Part shown: piece by piece, positions 33,909 to 46,313 of the stretch
Layout: each line of letters starts with the position of its first letter
Numbering within the stretch: position 1 is the stretch's first letter
Source: Dugong dugon
Taxonomy: Eukaryota; Chordata; Mammalia; Sirenia; Dugongidae
NCBI GenBank assembly: GCA_030035585.1
Contig: CM057469.1
Span: forward strand, 14,316,501 to 14,380,500
Length of the DNA: 64,000 bases
Direction of reading: 5' to 3'
Translations under genes and position numbers: made by a program
Notes under the pieces: model-generated
Database searches by the model: none
Told to the model about the DNA's origin: nothing
The model's input: only the letters and a program-made list of their open reading frames with translations

Positions 33909-34930
33909 GTAATTCTTGAATTATATCCTCTCTGTTTATCCAGGTTGTTGTGCACTGACTGAAGCAGTTGCTCCAAATTATATTTTCAGGAAGAAGTATC
34001 AGAAATAGGCAGGTAGAAAGACAAACGTGGTTAACTAACTAACTGGTATTGCATGTTTACTAGATACAACAGCTTTTCCAAGTGCTATGTAGAATGCAAA
34101 GCTCTGTGTATGTGTGTGTGCGTGTGTGTGTACCTTTAAGATGCATAAAATCTAACTTGAGCTTACATATAAGGAAAAATGTATTTGTTACAAAGTTCAC
34201 AATATCCATAAGACAAAGGAAAGTCCATTGCTCAGGAGAAGCATAACTACATGAGATAAAATTTCCCTAAGAATTTTGTAAAGAGGACTCAGTAATATGA
34301 GGAATGATGTGTTCAAAGCATTCTTATCCTCTCTGCTGTGACATGTCTCACAAGACTATTTTATATAGCTGTCCTGTATAGGAAACGGCAGTGCATGAAA
34401 ACATAATTCAGCAGATTCAGTTTGCTGAGAGATTGATGCAGTGTTACCTGGTTATGGATCTGCTGCCTCTTCTGGTTTGGCTGAGTCCAGGTGGATATTT
34501 GTGTCTCTCGGGGGGAATGGATGGACTAGGTCTTCTTCAAATAGTTTTCAAATACTGTTTCTCTGAAGGGAACTTTTGATAGATACTGAGTGGAAATGAC
34601 ATTAAGACTTTACTTTTTGACAAGAAAATGAAGTGCAGTGATTTTATATCAACTAAACCTGCAGAGTCTGAAAGCTTCTCATTCCCTATCTTATTCCTCA
34701 CAGTCCCCTAACCTCCCCAAGCCCCGTCATATGCAAAGAAGTTCTGTGGACAGTTTGGCTAAGGATTGTATAAATCAAAAGGGGATTGACTAAAATATAA
34801 CTTAGTCTGCTGATGTACAGCAGACTAAGAGGTAGATTAGATATAAAGTATCACTCATAGTTATTTGTCATAACGAAGCACCGCTATTTTCTCTATTTTG
34901 TTAAGACATTTGATGCTTAAATGCTAATGA
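33909..34930. other. intron, nothing recognised
   Basis: Contains a short (GT)n-like run (34105-34132, tatgtgtgtgtgcgtgtgtg). Otherwise unassigned. Confidence 0.45.
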
Positions 34931-35050
34931 CGTGGATCTCAAACTTTACAGGGCAAGAGAATCACCTACAAAGCTTAGTAAAACGAGGTGTCTGTTTCCG
35001 TAGGTCTGGTGTCCAGTCTCAAACTTAATATGTGAATTGAGCACACTGTA
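34931..35050 (+). repeat. MER5-like element, short
   Basis: gacgtggatctcaaacttta, caagagaatcacctacaaag: typical left part of a MER5-type element, right part decayed. Confidence 0.45.
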
Positions 35051-35339
35051 CCTGGACTGCAATTGTTTCTTACTGAAAGTTTCCCTGAGTACAGTGGAAT
35101 CAGATTTTAGAGAACTTTAGAGCTGTTTGTTGGAAATAAAGTCACAATTTCAGAAGCGATTCACAGATTCCAATAAATATGAACCATGCTTTGTTACAAT
35201 GTCTGCACCCTTTAAGAAGAGTAATTATTAAGCATCTTTCCTATTAATTTAACTTCCTAGGAAGATTAAGCAGACATAAAATTTGGAAATGAATAAACAA
35301 ATTTTTAAAACTGCCCAGAAATGTCTGATTACTCTGGCC
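35051..35339. other. intron, nothing recognised
   Basis: No repeat or exon recognised. Confidence 0.4.
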
Positions 35340-35530
35340 AAACTCTAGGCTGGTGGTTCTCACCTAGGCTGCACACCAGAGCCACCCAAGGAGGCTTTTA
35401 ATAAAAATTGCCTGAGACCTACCCTGTACGAATTAAATCAGAATTTCTGAGGGCAGAGCCCAGGCAGCACTATGAAAGCTTCTCAAGTGAATCTAAAGTA
35501 CAAGGAGGTTGAGAAACATTCTTCTGGGCG
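35340..35530 (+). repeat. MER5A-like element
   Basis: gctggtggttctcacctagg, accagagccacccaaggagg, attaaatcagaatttctgag, ggttgagaaacattcttct: hAT-type remnant with both ends. Confidence 0.7.
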
Positions 35531-35967
35531 ATGTTTGGGACTGCCTAGCTCTGAAAAAATATACCATAGTTATAAAACTGGTGCAGTAGGAACCAAGCGC
35601 CACCATGAGTGATGTAAAACTGGAGGCAGAATTTCAATATGCCAGACCCAACATGCACACTGTGATGATAGAGACCAGGTTAGCATATTAAGCGCTATAA
35701 TCTTCATCAACCTCACCAATATTCCTTAAAAAGACCAGGATATCACTGTATACTTCTGCACTAATACAGTTATTAAGCTATTTAAGATTTTTTGTACCAG
35801 AGCTAAAAATCAAAAGTTTGCATAGTTAATATGCTTCACCATTTTATCAGTAAAAAAATCCACGCATTTATGCACATTAAGTTTTCAAATCATGTGACCA
35901 CTCCTGGAAACCATATCTCCCTGCCCGCGAAGAGGTACTTTGTTATGAGTGACTGACCAAACCAAAC
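35531..35967. other. intron, nothing recognised
   Basis: Ends in a short (ccaaa)4 run that is the left edge of the next SINE. Confidence 0.4.
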
Positions 35968-36145
35968 CAAACCAAACTTAACCTGTTGCCATCAAGTTGA
36001 TTCCGACGTATAGCGACCATACAGGACAGAGTAGAACTGCCCCATAGGGTTTCTAGGGTTTCCAGTGAGCAGCTGGTGGATTCGAACTGCCGATCTTTTG
36101 GTTAGCAGCCAAGCTTTTAACTGCAGCGCTACCAGGGCTCCAAGA
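35968..36145 (-). repeat. AfroSINE
   Basis: Minus strand: (ccaaa)n, aacctgttgccatcaagttg, gcgaccatacaggacagagt, ttcgaactgccgatcttttg, gcagcgctaccagggctcc. Little diverged. Confidence 0.93.
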
Positions 36146-36904
36146 TAAACTAGCAAAAGTGGATACAGTCGGTTAGAAAGGGCTTTGAATTCAGGCTTAG
36201 GCAAAAGACTTTGTCCTTTTTAGGCAGGTGTCTAAAGAAGGGAGGGTGTCATGAGTAATATCATCGGGTAAATTTTATTGCACTCTATTTTTAATAAAGT
36301 TAGTATTCTATTTGTCAGGTCTGGTGTGGCAGCTCCCGTAATTAGCATAGAAATCATTTGGTCATTTTTTAGCCCAGTTTCTTCAAGAAACTATCATATC
36401 AATAAAGAACAGCATTATATTGGTAAAACATTCCTCCAGAGAGTCAGCTAGTAGTGGAAATAATTTGCAAAATTGGTAAACTGACCAAATTAATTTTTTT
36501 AAAAAGCAAATACAAATGAATAAAATGAAACATTAAGAAAGGCAACATAAAAACTAATACAATAACTTTTTTAGAAATTAGAATGCGAGTTGAAAAGGAT
36601 GACCACTAACCAAAATGTAAACACTAGTGGAGTAATAAATAAATAAATAAAGAGTGCTTCCAAAATTTAAATATCAGTGGGGCAAAAAATTTTCAAAAAG
36701 TGAACAAATAAACAAAAATTGGAAACATTTTTAAAATTCCAAGGTTCATAAAATGAACCATTTTGAGTAACTTCAGGATTATTTGTAGGAGCACAATTTC
36801 GACGTGTTTGATGATCCTAATAATACTGATGCCACCCTATACTTTTTTGTCAAAACTTGTCATTCTCCAAGTAACCTCTTGTGTTAATTGTTTTAGGAGA
36901 TGTC
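36146..36904. other. intron, nothing recognised
   Basis: AT-rich; (AAAT)4 at 36636-36652. No assigned repeat. Confidence 0.4.
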
Positions 36905-37345
36905 TTTTTTTTTTTTGGTGTTTAATATTTTTTAAATTATTTTATTGTATTTTTGGTGAAAGTTTGCACAGCAAATTAGGTTCCTATTTAACAATTTTTA
37001 TAAATATTCTTCAGTGACATTGGTTACATTTTTCACAATGTGTCAATATTCTCATTATTTCCATTCTGGTTGTTCTGTTTCCATTAATCTAGCTTCCCTA
37101 CCCACCTCCCCCACCCCACCCCTTACCTTCTCATTTTTGCTTTAGGGTAGATATTGACCTTTGGTCTCATATAGATGATTATTTAAAGGAGCACCTTACT
37201 CGTGGATGATATTGTTTCTTTTATGAGCCAATCTATTATTTGGCTGAAAAGTGACCTCTGAGAGTAGGTTCAGTTCCAAATTTAAAGGGTATCTCAAGGC
37301 CATAGTCTCAGAGGATCCTCTAGTCTCTACCAGTCCAGTAAAACC
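36905..37345 (-). mobile_element. older afrotherian L1 3' UTR, antisense
   Basis: gtgaaagtttgcacagcaaa, ttcagtgacattggttacat, cacaatgtgtcaatattctc, ggtagatattgacctttggt form the complement of an L1 3' UTR that differs from that of the younger L1s here. Confidence 0.65.
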
Positions 37346-37400
37346 AAAAAAACCCATTCCTCCCCGGTCGATTCCAACTCATAGCGACCCTATACACTGA
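37346..37400 (-). repeat. AfroSINE tail fragment
   Basis: aaaaccaaaaaaacccattc then cgattccaactcatagcgac: only the 3' end of a SINE. Confidence 0.75.
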
Positions 37401-37797
37401 GTCTGGCCTATTTTAGGAATTTCAGCTTTGTTCTACATTTTTATCCATGTCATTAGATTTTTTTAAAAAATAAAACTCTAATATCAAATTTAATTGACCT
37501 AAATGTTTTCTTAATTTTGTATCATGTAGCACATATGTGTTTTAAGCAGTCAAATTGCTATAGCCTAAGATAAACACAGCATTGGACTGGGTTTAGGAAA
37601 CCTTATATTTAGACTTGACTCAGTGTATCAGAGGAAGATCTCTTTATGTAGGAACATGTGGATATTCTTTAGAACTTTCTTATTTTAGAACTTCCACTGT
37701 CTGCCTGTAATCAAGACTAAACTTTATAGACTTCAGAACATGTGAGTTGGTTTTTTTTATTTTTTTTATTTTCTGATAAAATTCAACATGTATTCTT
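37401..37797. other. intron, nothing recognised
   Basis: AT-rich sequence up to the tail of the full-length L1. Confidence 0.4.
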
Positions 37798-38045
37798 TTT
37801 TTTCTTTATTGTACTTCAGGTGAAGGTTTACAGAACAATAGTTTCTCATGAACAGTAGTACACATATTGTTTTATGACACTGGTTAACAACCCCACAACA
37901 TGTCAACTCTCTCCATTCTTGACCTTTTTTTTTTTTTTTTTGATGAAAATATGCATAGCCAAAGATACACCATTTCAAAAATTTCTACATGCACATTTCA
38001 GTGACATCGACTACGCTCTTCCGATTGTGCTGCTATTCTCACTTT
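37798..38045 (-). repeat. L1 compound 3' tail (Y - A run - X')
   Basis: Minus-strand order: main 3' UTR end (gccttcatctaaagt) joined at ~38041-38045 to Y (gagaatagcagcacaatcgg ... tgcatagtc-like end), then a 17-base A run (T 37925-37941), then X' with gtactactgttcatgagaaa and aaccttcacctgaagtacaa. The same junction occurs at 59057. Confidence 0.85.
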
Positions 38046-39104
38046 AGATGAAGGCTTACAGAACAAAATAGTTCCTCATTTAACAGTTAGTACACATGTT
38101 GCACTATGAGAATGGTTAACAACCTCACAACACATCAACACTATCCTTACTCAACCTTAGGTTCCCTATCACCAGCTTTCCTGTCCCCTTCTGACTCCTG
38201 GCCCTTGTCCCTGGGCTGCTGTGCCTCATTAGTCCCATTTGGTTTTATGGAGCTGTCCACTCCCTGGCTGAACGGTGAACCTCGGAAATTACTTCACCAC
38301 TGAGCTAAAAGGTTTTTTTGCGAGTTAGAATTTTGTTCTACATCCTTCTCCAGCTCTGTCCAGAACCCTCTATTGTGATCCTGGTCAGAGCAGTCAGTGG
38401 TGGTAGCTGGGCACCATCTAGCTGTACTAGACTCAGTCTGGTGGAGGCCTTGGTAGCTGTGGTCCATTAGTCCTTTGGACTAATCTCCTTGTATCCTGTT
38501 CTCTTCACTCTCTCTTGCTCCCAGAAGGATGAGACCAGTGGAGTATTTTACATGGCCGCTCACAAGCTTTTAAGACCCCAGATGCTACTCACCAAGGTAG
38601 AATGTAGAACATTGCCTTTGTAAACTGTGTTATGCCAGTTGAGCTAGATGTTCCCTGAGACCATGGTCCCCACCACCCTCCACCCAGCAATTCAGTCCCT
38701 CAGGGAGTTTGGATGTATCTATGGAGCTTCCATGACCTTTCCTTGTACAAGTTGTGCTGGTTTCCCCTGTATTGTGTACTGTCTCACCCTTCACCCAAGA
38801 TACCACTTATCTATTGCCTATTTAGTATTTCCCCTCCACCCCTCCCATCCCTGGTAACCAACAAAGATTGTTACTTTTTGTGTGTGAACTTTTCCATGGG
38901 TTTTTACAATAGAGGTCAAATACAATATTTGTCCTTTTGTGATTGACTTATTTCACTCAACATAATGTCCTCCAGTTTCATCTATGTTATGAGATGCTTC
39001 ACAGATTCATCATTGTTCTTTCTCGTTGGGTAGTACTCCATTGTGTGTATGTACCATAGTTTGTTTATCCATTCATCTGTTTCTGGGCATCTAGGTTGTT
39101 TCCA

Positions 39105-41820
39105 TCATTTTGCTATTGTGAACAATGCTGCCATGAACATAGGTGTGCGTATGTCTATTCGAGTGATGACTCTTATTTCTCTAGGATATATTCCTAGGAG
39201 TGGGATTGCTGGATCGAATGGTATGTCTACTTCTAGCTTTCTGAGGAAGCGCCATATCATTTTCCAAAATGGTTCTATCATTTTGCATTCCCACCAGCAG
39301 TGCGTACGAGTTCCAATCTCCCCACAGCCCCTCCAACATTCGTTTTTTCCAGTGTTTTTGATTCGTTCCAGTAATGCCGGGGTGAGATGGTATCTCATTG
39401 TGGTTTTAATTTGCATTTCTCTAATGGCTAGTGATCGGGAACATTTCCTCATGTGTCTGTTGGCTGCTTGAATGTCTTCTTTGGTGAAGTGTCTGTTCAT
39501 TTCCTTTGCCCATTTTTTAATAGGATTATTTTTTTTTTGTTGTAGAGGTGTTGGATTTTCTTGTAGATTATGGAGATTAGACCTTTGTCTGACTTGTACT
39601 GTCCAAAAATTTTTTCCCAGTCTGTAGGTTCTCTTTTTACTCTTTTGGTGAAGTCCTTTGAAGAGCATAGGTGTTTGAGTTTTAGGAGATCCCAGTTATC
39701 TAGCTTATCTTTTGGGGTTTGTGTGTTGATGATTATGGTTTGTATCCTGTTAATGCCATGTATTAAGGCCTGTAGTGTAGGCTCTGTTTTTTCTTCTCTA
39801 AACTTCGTAGTTTTAGGCTTTATATTCAGGTCTTTGATCCATTTTGAATAAGTTTTTGTATATGGCTTCAGGTATGTGTCCTGTTTCATTTTTTTGCAGA
39901 TGGATATCCAGTTTTGCCAGCACCATCCCTTAAAAAGACTGTCTTTTCCCCATTTGGTGGACTTTGGGCCATTGTCGAAGATCAGGTGACTGTAGGTGGA
40001 TGGATTTACATCTGGGTTCTCAATTCTGTTCCATTGGTCAATGGATCTGTCGTTGTACCAGTACCAGGCTTTTTTGACTACTGTAGCTGTATAGTAGGTT
40101 CTGAAGTCAGGTAGTGTGAGTCCTCCAACTTTATTCTTCTTCAGTAGTGTTTTACTGATTCGGGGCTTCTTCCCTTTCCATATAAAGTTAATGATTAGTT
40201 TTTCCATGTCTTTGAAGAATATCGTTGGTATTTGGATCAGGATTGCATTGTATTTGTAAATTGCTTTGGGTAGAATTGCCATTTTCACAATGTTGAGTCT
40301 GCCTATCCACAAGCATGGTATGTTTTTCCATTTATGTAGATCCCTTTGGGTTTCTTACAGTAGTGTTTTGTAGTTTTCTTTGTATAGGTCTTTTACATCC
40401 ATGGTCAGATTTATTCCTAAGTATTTTATCTTTTTAGGGGCTATTATAAATGTATTGTTTTCCTGATTTCCTTTTCATCGTTCTCCTTATTGGTGTATAG
40501 GAATCCAACTGATTTTTATATTTTTAGCTTGTATCCTGCTACTCTGCTGAATCTTTCTATTAGTTCCAGTAGATTTCTCATGGAGTCTTTAGGGTTTTCT
40601 ATGTATAATATCATATCATCTGCAAACAGGGAGAGTTTAACTTCTTCATTACCAATTTGGATGCCCTTTATTTCTTTTTCTTGCCTTATTGCTCTAGCTA
40701 GAACTTCCAGCACAATGTTAAATAGGAGTGGTGATAAAGGGCATCCTTGTCTTGTTCCTGTTCTCAAGGGGAATGTTTTCAGCCTCTGTCCGTTAAGAAT
40801 GATGTTGGCCGTTGGTTTTGCATAGATGCCCTTTATTATGTTGAGAAATTTCCCTTCTATACCTATTTTGTTGAGAGTTTTTATCAGGAATTGGTGATGG
40901 ACTTTGTGAAATGCCTTTTCTGCGTCAATTGAGATGATCATGTGATTCTTTCCTTTCCTTTTATTTATGTGGTGGATTACGTTGATTGATTGATTTTCTA
41001 ATGTTGAACCATCCTTGCATACCTGGTATGAATCCTACTTGGTCATGGTGTATTATGTTTTTGATATGATGCTGAATTCTATTGGCTAGAATTTTGTTGA
41101 GAATTTTTGCATCTATATTCATGAGAGAGATTGGTCTGTAATTTTCTTTTTTTGTGACGTCTTTTCCTGGTTTTGGTATCAGTGTTATGGTGGCTTCATA
41201 GAATGAATTTGGAAGTGTTGCTTCCTCTTCTATGCACTGAAATAGCTTGAGTAGTACTGGTACAAGCTCTTCTGTAAATGTTTTGTAGAATTCTCCAGTG
41301 AAGGCATCTGGGCCAGGGCTTTTTTTGGTTGGGAGTTTTTTTATTACCTTTTCAATCTCTTCTCTTGTTACGGGTCTGTTCAGATTTTCAACATCACTTT
41401 GTTGTAGTTTGGGTAGGCTGTGTGTTTCTAGAAATTTATCCATTTCCTCTAGGTTTTCCAATTTGTTGGAGTATAGTTTTTCATAATATTCTGTTATAAT
41501 CCTTTTTATTTCAGTTGGGTCTGTTGTAATGTCCCCCATTTCATTTCTGTTTGGGTTATTTGTGTCCTCTCCTGTTTTTCTTTTGTCAGTCTGGCCAGTG
41601 GTTTATCGATTTTGTTGATTCTTTCAAAGAACCAACTTTTGGTTTTGTTGATTCTTTCTATTGTTTTTCTGTTCTCTGTTTCATTTATTTCTGCTCTGAT
41701 CTTTACTATTTCCTTTCTTCCGGTGGTTGTTGGCTGTTTTTGCTGTTCTCTTTCTATTTTTTTGAATTGTGTAGTTAATGTTTTGATTTTGTCCCTTTCT
41801 TCTTTTTTTGATGTTGGCAT
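39105..41820 (-). pseudogene. L1 ORF2, reverse transcriptase and C-terminus
   Basis: Minus frames 41820-41506, 41539-40961, 40941-40516, 40312-39497 and 39668-39105 follow the L1 ORF2 protein in order. They contain [60 protein letters not shown], the intact palm motif FADD (40615-40626) and a C-terminal cysteine motif C-x3-C-x7-H-x4-C ([18 protein letters not shown]). Four frame breaks interrupt it. This enzyme copies L1 RNA at a nicked chromosome site. Confidence 0.92.
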
Positions 41821-43100
41821 CTATTGCTATAAGTTGTCCTCTGAGGACGGCCTTTGCTGTGTCCCAAAGGTTTTGATATGATGTTTTTTCATTCTCATTT
41901 GCTTCTAGGAGTTTTTTGATTCCATCTCTGATTTCTTCTATTACCCAGTGATGTGTAAGCAGGGTATTATTCAGTTTCCATGTAATTGATTTTTTTTTTT
42001 TCTTTGCTCTTTCTGTTGTTAGTTTCTACCTTGATGGCATTGTGGTCAGAGAAGATACTTTGAATTATCTCAACATTTTGGATCTTGCTGAGGATTGCTC
42101 TGTGGCCTAAGATGTGGTCTATTCTGGAGCACTTTCCGTGTGCATTGGAAAAGAATGTGTAGTTTGCAGCGGTTGGATGGAGTGTTCTATATATGTCTAT
42201 GAGGTCAGGTTGGCTGATTGTGCCCTTTAGGTCTTTGTTGAGTTTCTTCTTAGTTGTTCTGTCCTTTACTGAGAGTGGTGTGTTGAAGTCTCCTACTATT
42301 ATTGTGGAACTGGCAATTTCTCTCTTCAGTGTTGTTAGAGTTTGTTTTATGTATTTTGGAGCGCTGTCATTGGTGCGTAGATGTTTATTATGGTTATGTC
42401 TTCATGATGGATCATCCCCTTAATCATTATATAGCGTCCTTCTGTGTCTTTTATGGTTGACTTTGTTTTAAAGTCTATTTTATCTGAGATTAGTATTGCC
42501 ACTCCTGCTCTTTTTTGGTAGTTGTTAGCTTGGTATATTTTTTTTCCAACCTTAGGGTTTTAATAAATTCACATCTTTGTTTCTAAGGTGCATCTCTTGT
42601 AGACAGCATATTGATGGATCCTGTTTTCTTATCCATTCTGTCACTCTCTGTCTCTTTATGGGTGCATTGAGTCCATTCACATTCAGTGTAATTATTGATA
42701 GATGTGAGTTGGTTGCTGTCATTTTGTAGTGCTTCTTTTTTTTGTGGTGCTGACATTTTCTTTTTTCTTCTTACTCTCCTGTGCTGAGTTATTTTATGCT
42801 TGTGGATTTTTTTTTATTTTTTTGTTTTTGTAGGTTTTGTTTTTGTTGAGACTTTATGTTTTTCCTTTTTATGAGTATGTTTGTTAACTTTCTTTGTGGT
42901 TACCATGAATTTTACCCTTATCTTTCTAAGTTTGAGGCAGTCTACCCTTACTTAGTATCGCCTTGCCTTCCTCTCCATTAGAAGGTTTTATACCTATGCC
43001 ATTTATTCCCTTTGTTATTGTTCTGATGTTGTTGTCATTTACTGATTAACTTCTCTGATTCCCTGTTGTATGTCTTTTGGTTTTGGATAATCCTTGAGAG
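41821..43100 (-). pseudogene. L1 ORF2 endonuclease region, decayed
   Basis: The complement of the L1 endonuclease region can be followed at DNA level (for example cattggaaaagaatgtgtag and gatgtggtctattctggag match the endonuclease C-terminal text seen in sense at 52258-52330), but no minus-strand frame over 60 codons survives, so this domain has taken more damage than RT or ORF1. Confidence 0.7.
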
Positions 43101-43142
43101 TTCATTTCCTAGGCTTGTATCTGGCTGGTACGATCCTGTATC

Positions 43143-44192
43143 CTAAATTCTGCCTGTGAGCTGATGTTGTTTGTTCTCAGATCGAAGAACTCCCTTTAAT
43201 AATTCTTGTAAGTTTGGTTTGGCTTTTACATATTCCCTTAATTTCTGTTTATCTGGAAATGTCCTAATTTCACCATCATATTTGAATGAGAGTTTTTCAG
43301 GATATATTATTCTTGGCTGGCAATTTTTTTCTTTCAAAGTTTTATGTATGTTATCCCATTACCTTCTTGCCTGCATGGTTTCTGCTGAATAATCTGAGCT
43401 TAGTCTTATTGTTTCTCCTCTGTATGTGACTTCTTGTTTTTCACGAGCTGCTCTTAGGATTCTTTGTTTGTCTTTGGTTTTGGCGAGTGTGATTATGATA
43501 TGCCTTGGTGATCTTCTTTTGGGGCCTCTCCTATATGGGGTTCGTTGAGCTTCTTGGATGGCCAGCTTTTCATCATTCATGATATTGGGGAAGTTTTCTG
43601 TTAGCAGTTCTTCAGTGATCCTCTCTGTGTTTTCTGTTTTCTCCCCCTGTTCTGGAACTCCAATCACTCGAAAATTTTTGCTTTTGATTGTATCCCACAT
43701 AACTCTCAGGGTCTCTTCGTTTTTCTTTGTTATTTTTCCTGAGTTTTCCTGAAACAGAGTTGTATCCAAGTTTTTGTCTTCAATTCCACTGATCCTGTCT
43801 TCCACCATTTCAAATCTGCTTCTCAGCCCTTCTATGACACTGTCCGTTTCTGAAATCTTGTTGTTTATCTTTTGGGTTTCTAATTGTTGTTTTTGTTTAA
43901 TTTCTAGTTGTGAATTTATTTTGGCATTTTGTTCCTGCATTTTGTTCCTGAATGCTTCCAATTTTTTGTCTGTATTTTCCATTAATTTGTCTATTTTTTC
44001 CTCATTTTTGTCTGCTTTTTGCTTCAACTCTTGTAGAATTCTGAGTATTAGAGATTTGAATTCCCTATCAGATAGTTCTAGTGCCTTTTCTTCCACTGGA
44101 AAGTCATCTGGTGTTTTGTTTTGGAAGCCTAATGGAGCCATCCTGTCCTGTTTTTGTAAATGTTTTGATATTGTCTGCTGTCTTCGGGGCAT
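43143..44192 (-). pseudogene. L1 ORF1 (RNA-binding trimer protein), one nonsense codon
   Basis: Starts MPRRQQTISKHLQKQDRM at 44192. Residues ~45-150 form a long heptad-rich coiled coil, then the RRM-like domain (DTIKSKNFRVIGVPEQGEKT) and the C-terminal domain (RSPRHIIITLAKTKDKQRIL, AAREKQEVTYRGETIRLSSD). After AETMQARR there is an in-frame TAA (43359-43361); reading through it continues in the same frame to NCQPRIIYPEKLSFKYDGEI and ends at 43143, about 349 codons in all. The family protein binds L1 RNA as a trimer. Apart from the stop, the frame is intact, which suggests a fairly young copy. Confidence 0.9.
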
Positions 44193-46125
44193 TCAGTATT
44201 TATTTTTCTTGTTTATTGGTTGTAGATTTATTTGTTTTGTCCTTTTTTATTTGGCTATGTCTGAGCAGGTGGACTGTGTGTTCTTTGTTGTTAGTTCGTC
44301 TGTGGGCCCAATACTTTTCACCTCCTTCTCCATTTCCAGTGTCAGTCGCTCAGATATGGTACAGCAGGGCAGGTCTATCTGAAGAGGAGTTATTGGGCTG
44401 GATTGTTTGTGGCACTTACTACAGCCACCAGGGCGGGTCAGTAATCAGTGCATGGCAGGTTCCAGTAGGCCGTGCCTGTGCTTCTTGGTGGTATAATGTT
44501 AAGTGTGTGGTGCAGGTAGGCAAGATGTAGGGGGGATATTGTTATGTGTGGAGCTAAGATGGTTATGGGACAGAAGAGAGAGGAACAGGAGCCAAAAACA
44601 TAGAAAAAAACCAAAAATAATGCTAGGGGAGCTTGCCGTTGGAGTGGATTGATGAGAGGCTATGAAATGGAGAAAAACAAAAAGGGAAATAAGAAGAAAA
44701 AAAAGGAAAGAAAAGCATGAGTAAATAAAATTCAGAAGGGGAAAAGAACAGCAAAGTTCCCAGGGATCCCACCAGTGCAGGTATGAGGTATGCAGAAGTT
44801 GTTCTTAGGTGTTGCAGTACAGCCTGGCTAGAAGGCATAGAGGTATTCAGCACCAGGTATTCAGGGAACAGAAAGAGAAGGAAGGTATAGAGAGACGAGG
44901 AACTGAGTAATGAAGAAAGACAAAAAGGGAAAAAGAGGTAAAAGAAAACAAAACAAATTAAAAAAAAAAAAAAAGAACAAGAAAAGCCCCCCCCCCCCGC
45001 CAAAAAAGAAAAATAAATTAAAAAAAAAAAAACCCACAAGAAAAAGATGCTCTCAGGGATCCCTCTGCGCCTCTGCACAAGCCAAGGGTGTAGGTTCCAA
45101 GCCACGCAGCACCGCCTGGCCAGAACGGGCTCCCAACTCAAGAAAAGGAAAAGAAAACAAACAAACAATTCAAAACAAACAAACCAACAAAAGCCCCAGG
45201 ATCTCACCATTGTGGCAGCCCAGACTGGGAAGCAGTTCCACACTCGATCGGAGCTCCGCAGCCCCTCAGGAAGAAGCAAAGATGGCGCACGGAGCCCAGT
45301 ATTTGAGTGAAAGGAGGGGGAGGTGATGAGAGGTAAGGAAGAAATCAAAAGAAACGGGAAAAAAAGCAATGCCGACAGCCAACAAAATGGCACTCAGAGA
45401 GCCAGCTAGTGCAGGTGGGTGGAATCCAAGCAGCCGGTGCTTCCCGGACAAGACTGTGGCCACGGGAAGCAGAGGAGGCCGTGTGTGGGTGATGAAGGGT
45501 GGGGCTTGGAAAGTGTATATCACAAATTACCAGAGCTCCGCAGCCCCTCAGGAAGAAGCAAAGATGGCACACGGAGCCAGGTATTTGAGCAAAAGGAGGG
45601 GGAGGTGTGAGAGGTAAGGAAGAAGTCAAAAGAAGCAGAAAAAAACGACACCAGCAGCCAACAAATGGCACTCAGAGAGCCAGCCAGTTTGGGTGGGTGG
45701 AATCCAAGCAGTCAGTGCTTCCCGATAAGAGACTGTGGCCGCGGGAAGCAGAGGAGGCCGAGTGGGGGTGAAGAAGGGTGGGGGGGTGGGAAAGCATTTT
45801 TGTAAACTACCTGTTGTTTTGTCTCCCGCTGGAAGCTCTGTGAAGCTGCTTTCTCGTATCCCCTTTTTGCTGGTCTCCAATAGGAGTCCAAGATGGCAGA
45901 TCCATGCTGCGTTAGCTGATAGAAGACCTCTGCATGAATCTTTCCTCGTTCTCCATTCTCTGTCAGTTTTCTCACTCCATTTGGTGCTTGGCTGAGTTCT
46001 TTATCTCCTCATGTGATGTTTTAGGTTTCAGGATTGCTGTTTTCTCTGTTCGGCTTAGTTTTTCAGGTCTTTGCTGTGGAGGGACGGCATGGTGCTTCCG
46101 CCTAGAGCACCATTTTGCCGGAAGT
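44193..46125 (-). promoter_or_regulatory. L1 5' UTR with tandem monomers
   Basis: About 1.9 kb of G+C-richer sequence upstream of ORF1. It holds two clear tandem units (45251-45532 and 45533-45813), A- and C-runs at 44960-45030, and at least two more diverged pieces beginning with a shared cagggatccc (44758 and 45053). As in other mammals it should act as the internal pol II promoter. Confidence 0.75.
45251..45813. repeat. two tandem 282-bp L1 promoter monomers
   Basis: gagctccgcagcccctcagg starts both units (45251 and 45533). They share aagaagcaaagatggc, gaaaggaggg/gcaaaaggaggg, caaatggcactcagagagcc, ggtgggtggaatccaagcag and gggaagcagaggaggccg in the same order. Confidence 0.92.
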
Positions 46126-46313
46126 TTGTTTTTTTGAATTTTTTGCCTACTGTTTAAAAGCAATGTAAGCATGAGGTAAAGTTTTAATGAAAGTTGTTGA
46201 TAAAGTTTACTTCCAATGTGTTATTGAGGCTATAAAAATACTATAAACTAGAAATCGTGCTATATTAACATAGGAAATAATCACTTGTTTCTCAATTGTT
46301 CGTTAAATTGTAG

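Larger units (their letters stand above)
37798..46125 (-). mobile_element. full-length afrotherian L1, antisense to DNAH14
   Basis: About 8.3 kb on the minus strand with every part present: 5' end cttccggcaaaatggtgctc (46105-46124), 5' UTR with tandem monomers (to 44193), ORF1 (44192-43143), ORF2 (about 43000-39105), 3' UTR (39100-38046) and a compound tail (38045-37798). ORF1 has one in-frame stop; ORF2 is split by several frame breaks, worst in the endonuclease. No clear target-site duplication was found. Confidence 0.93.

Noticed and set aside
43774..44382. 202-codon plus-strand frame
   Set aside because: Shadow of the minus-strand L1 ORF1 coiled coil.
44623..45393. 256-codon minus-strand open frame in the L1 5' UTR, rich in Phe/Leu/Ser
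   Set aside because: The strand is pyrimidine-rich, so stops are rare by composition. No conservation could be shown; copy B lacks the region. Unlikely to be an ORF0-like gene.
37700..46200. Target-site duplication of the full-length antisense L1
   Set aside because: Flanks (aattcaacatgtattc on the left, gaattttttgcctactg on the right) do not match; the element edge or duplication has decayed, so none is claimed.
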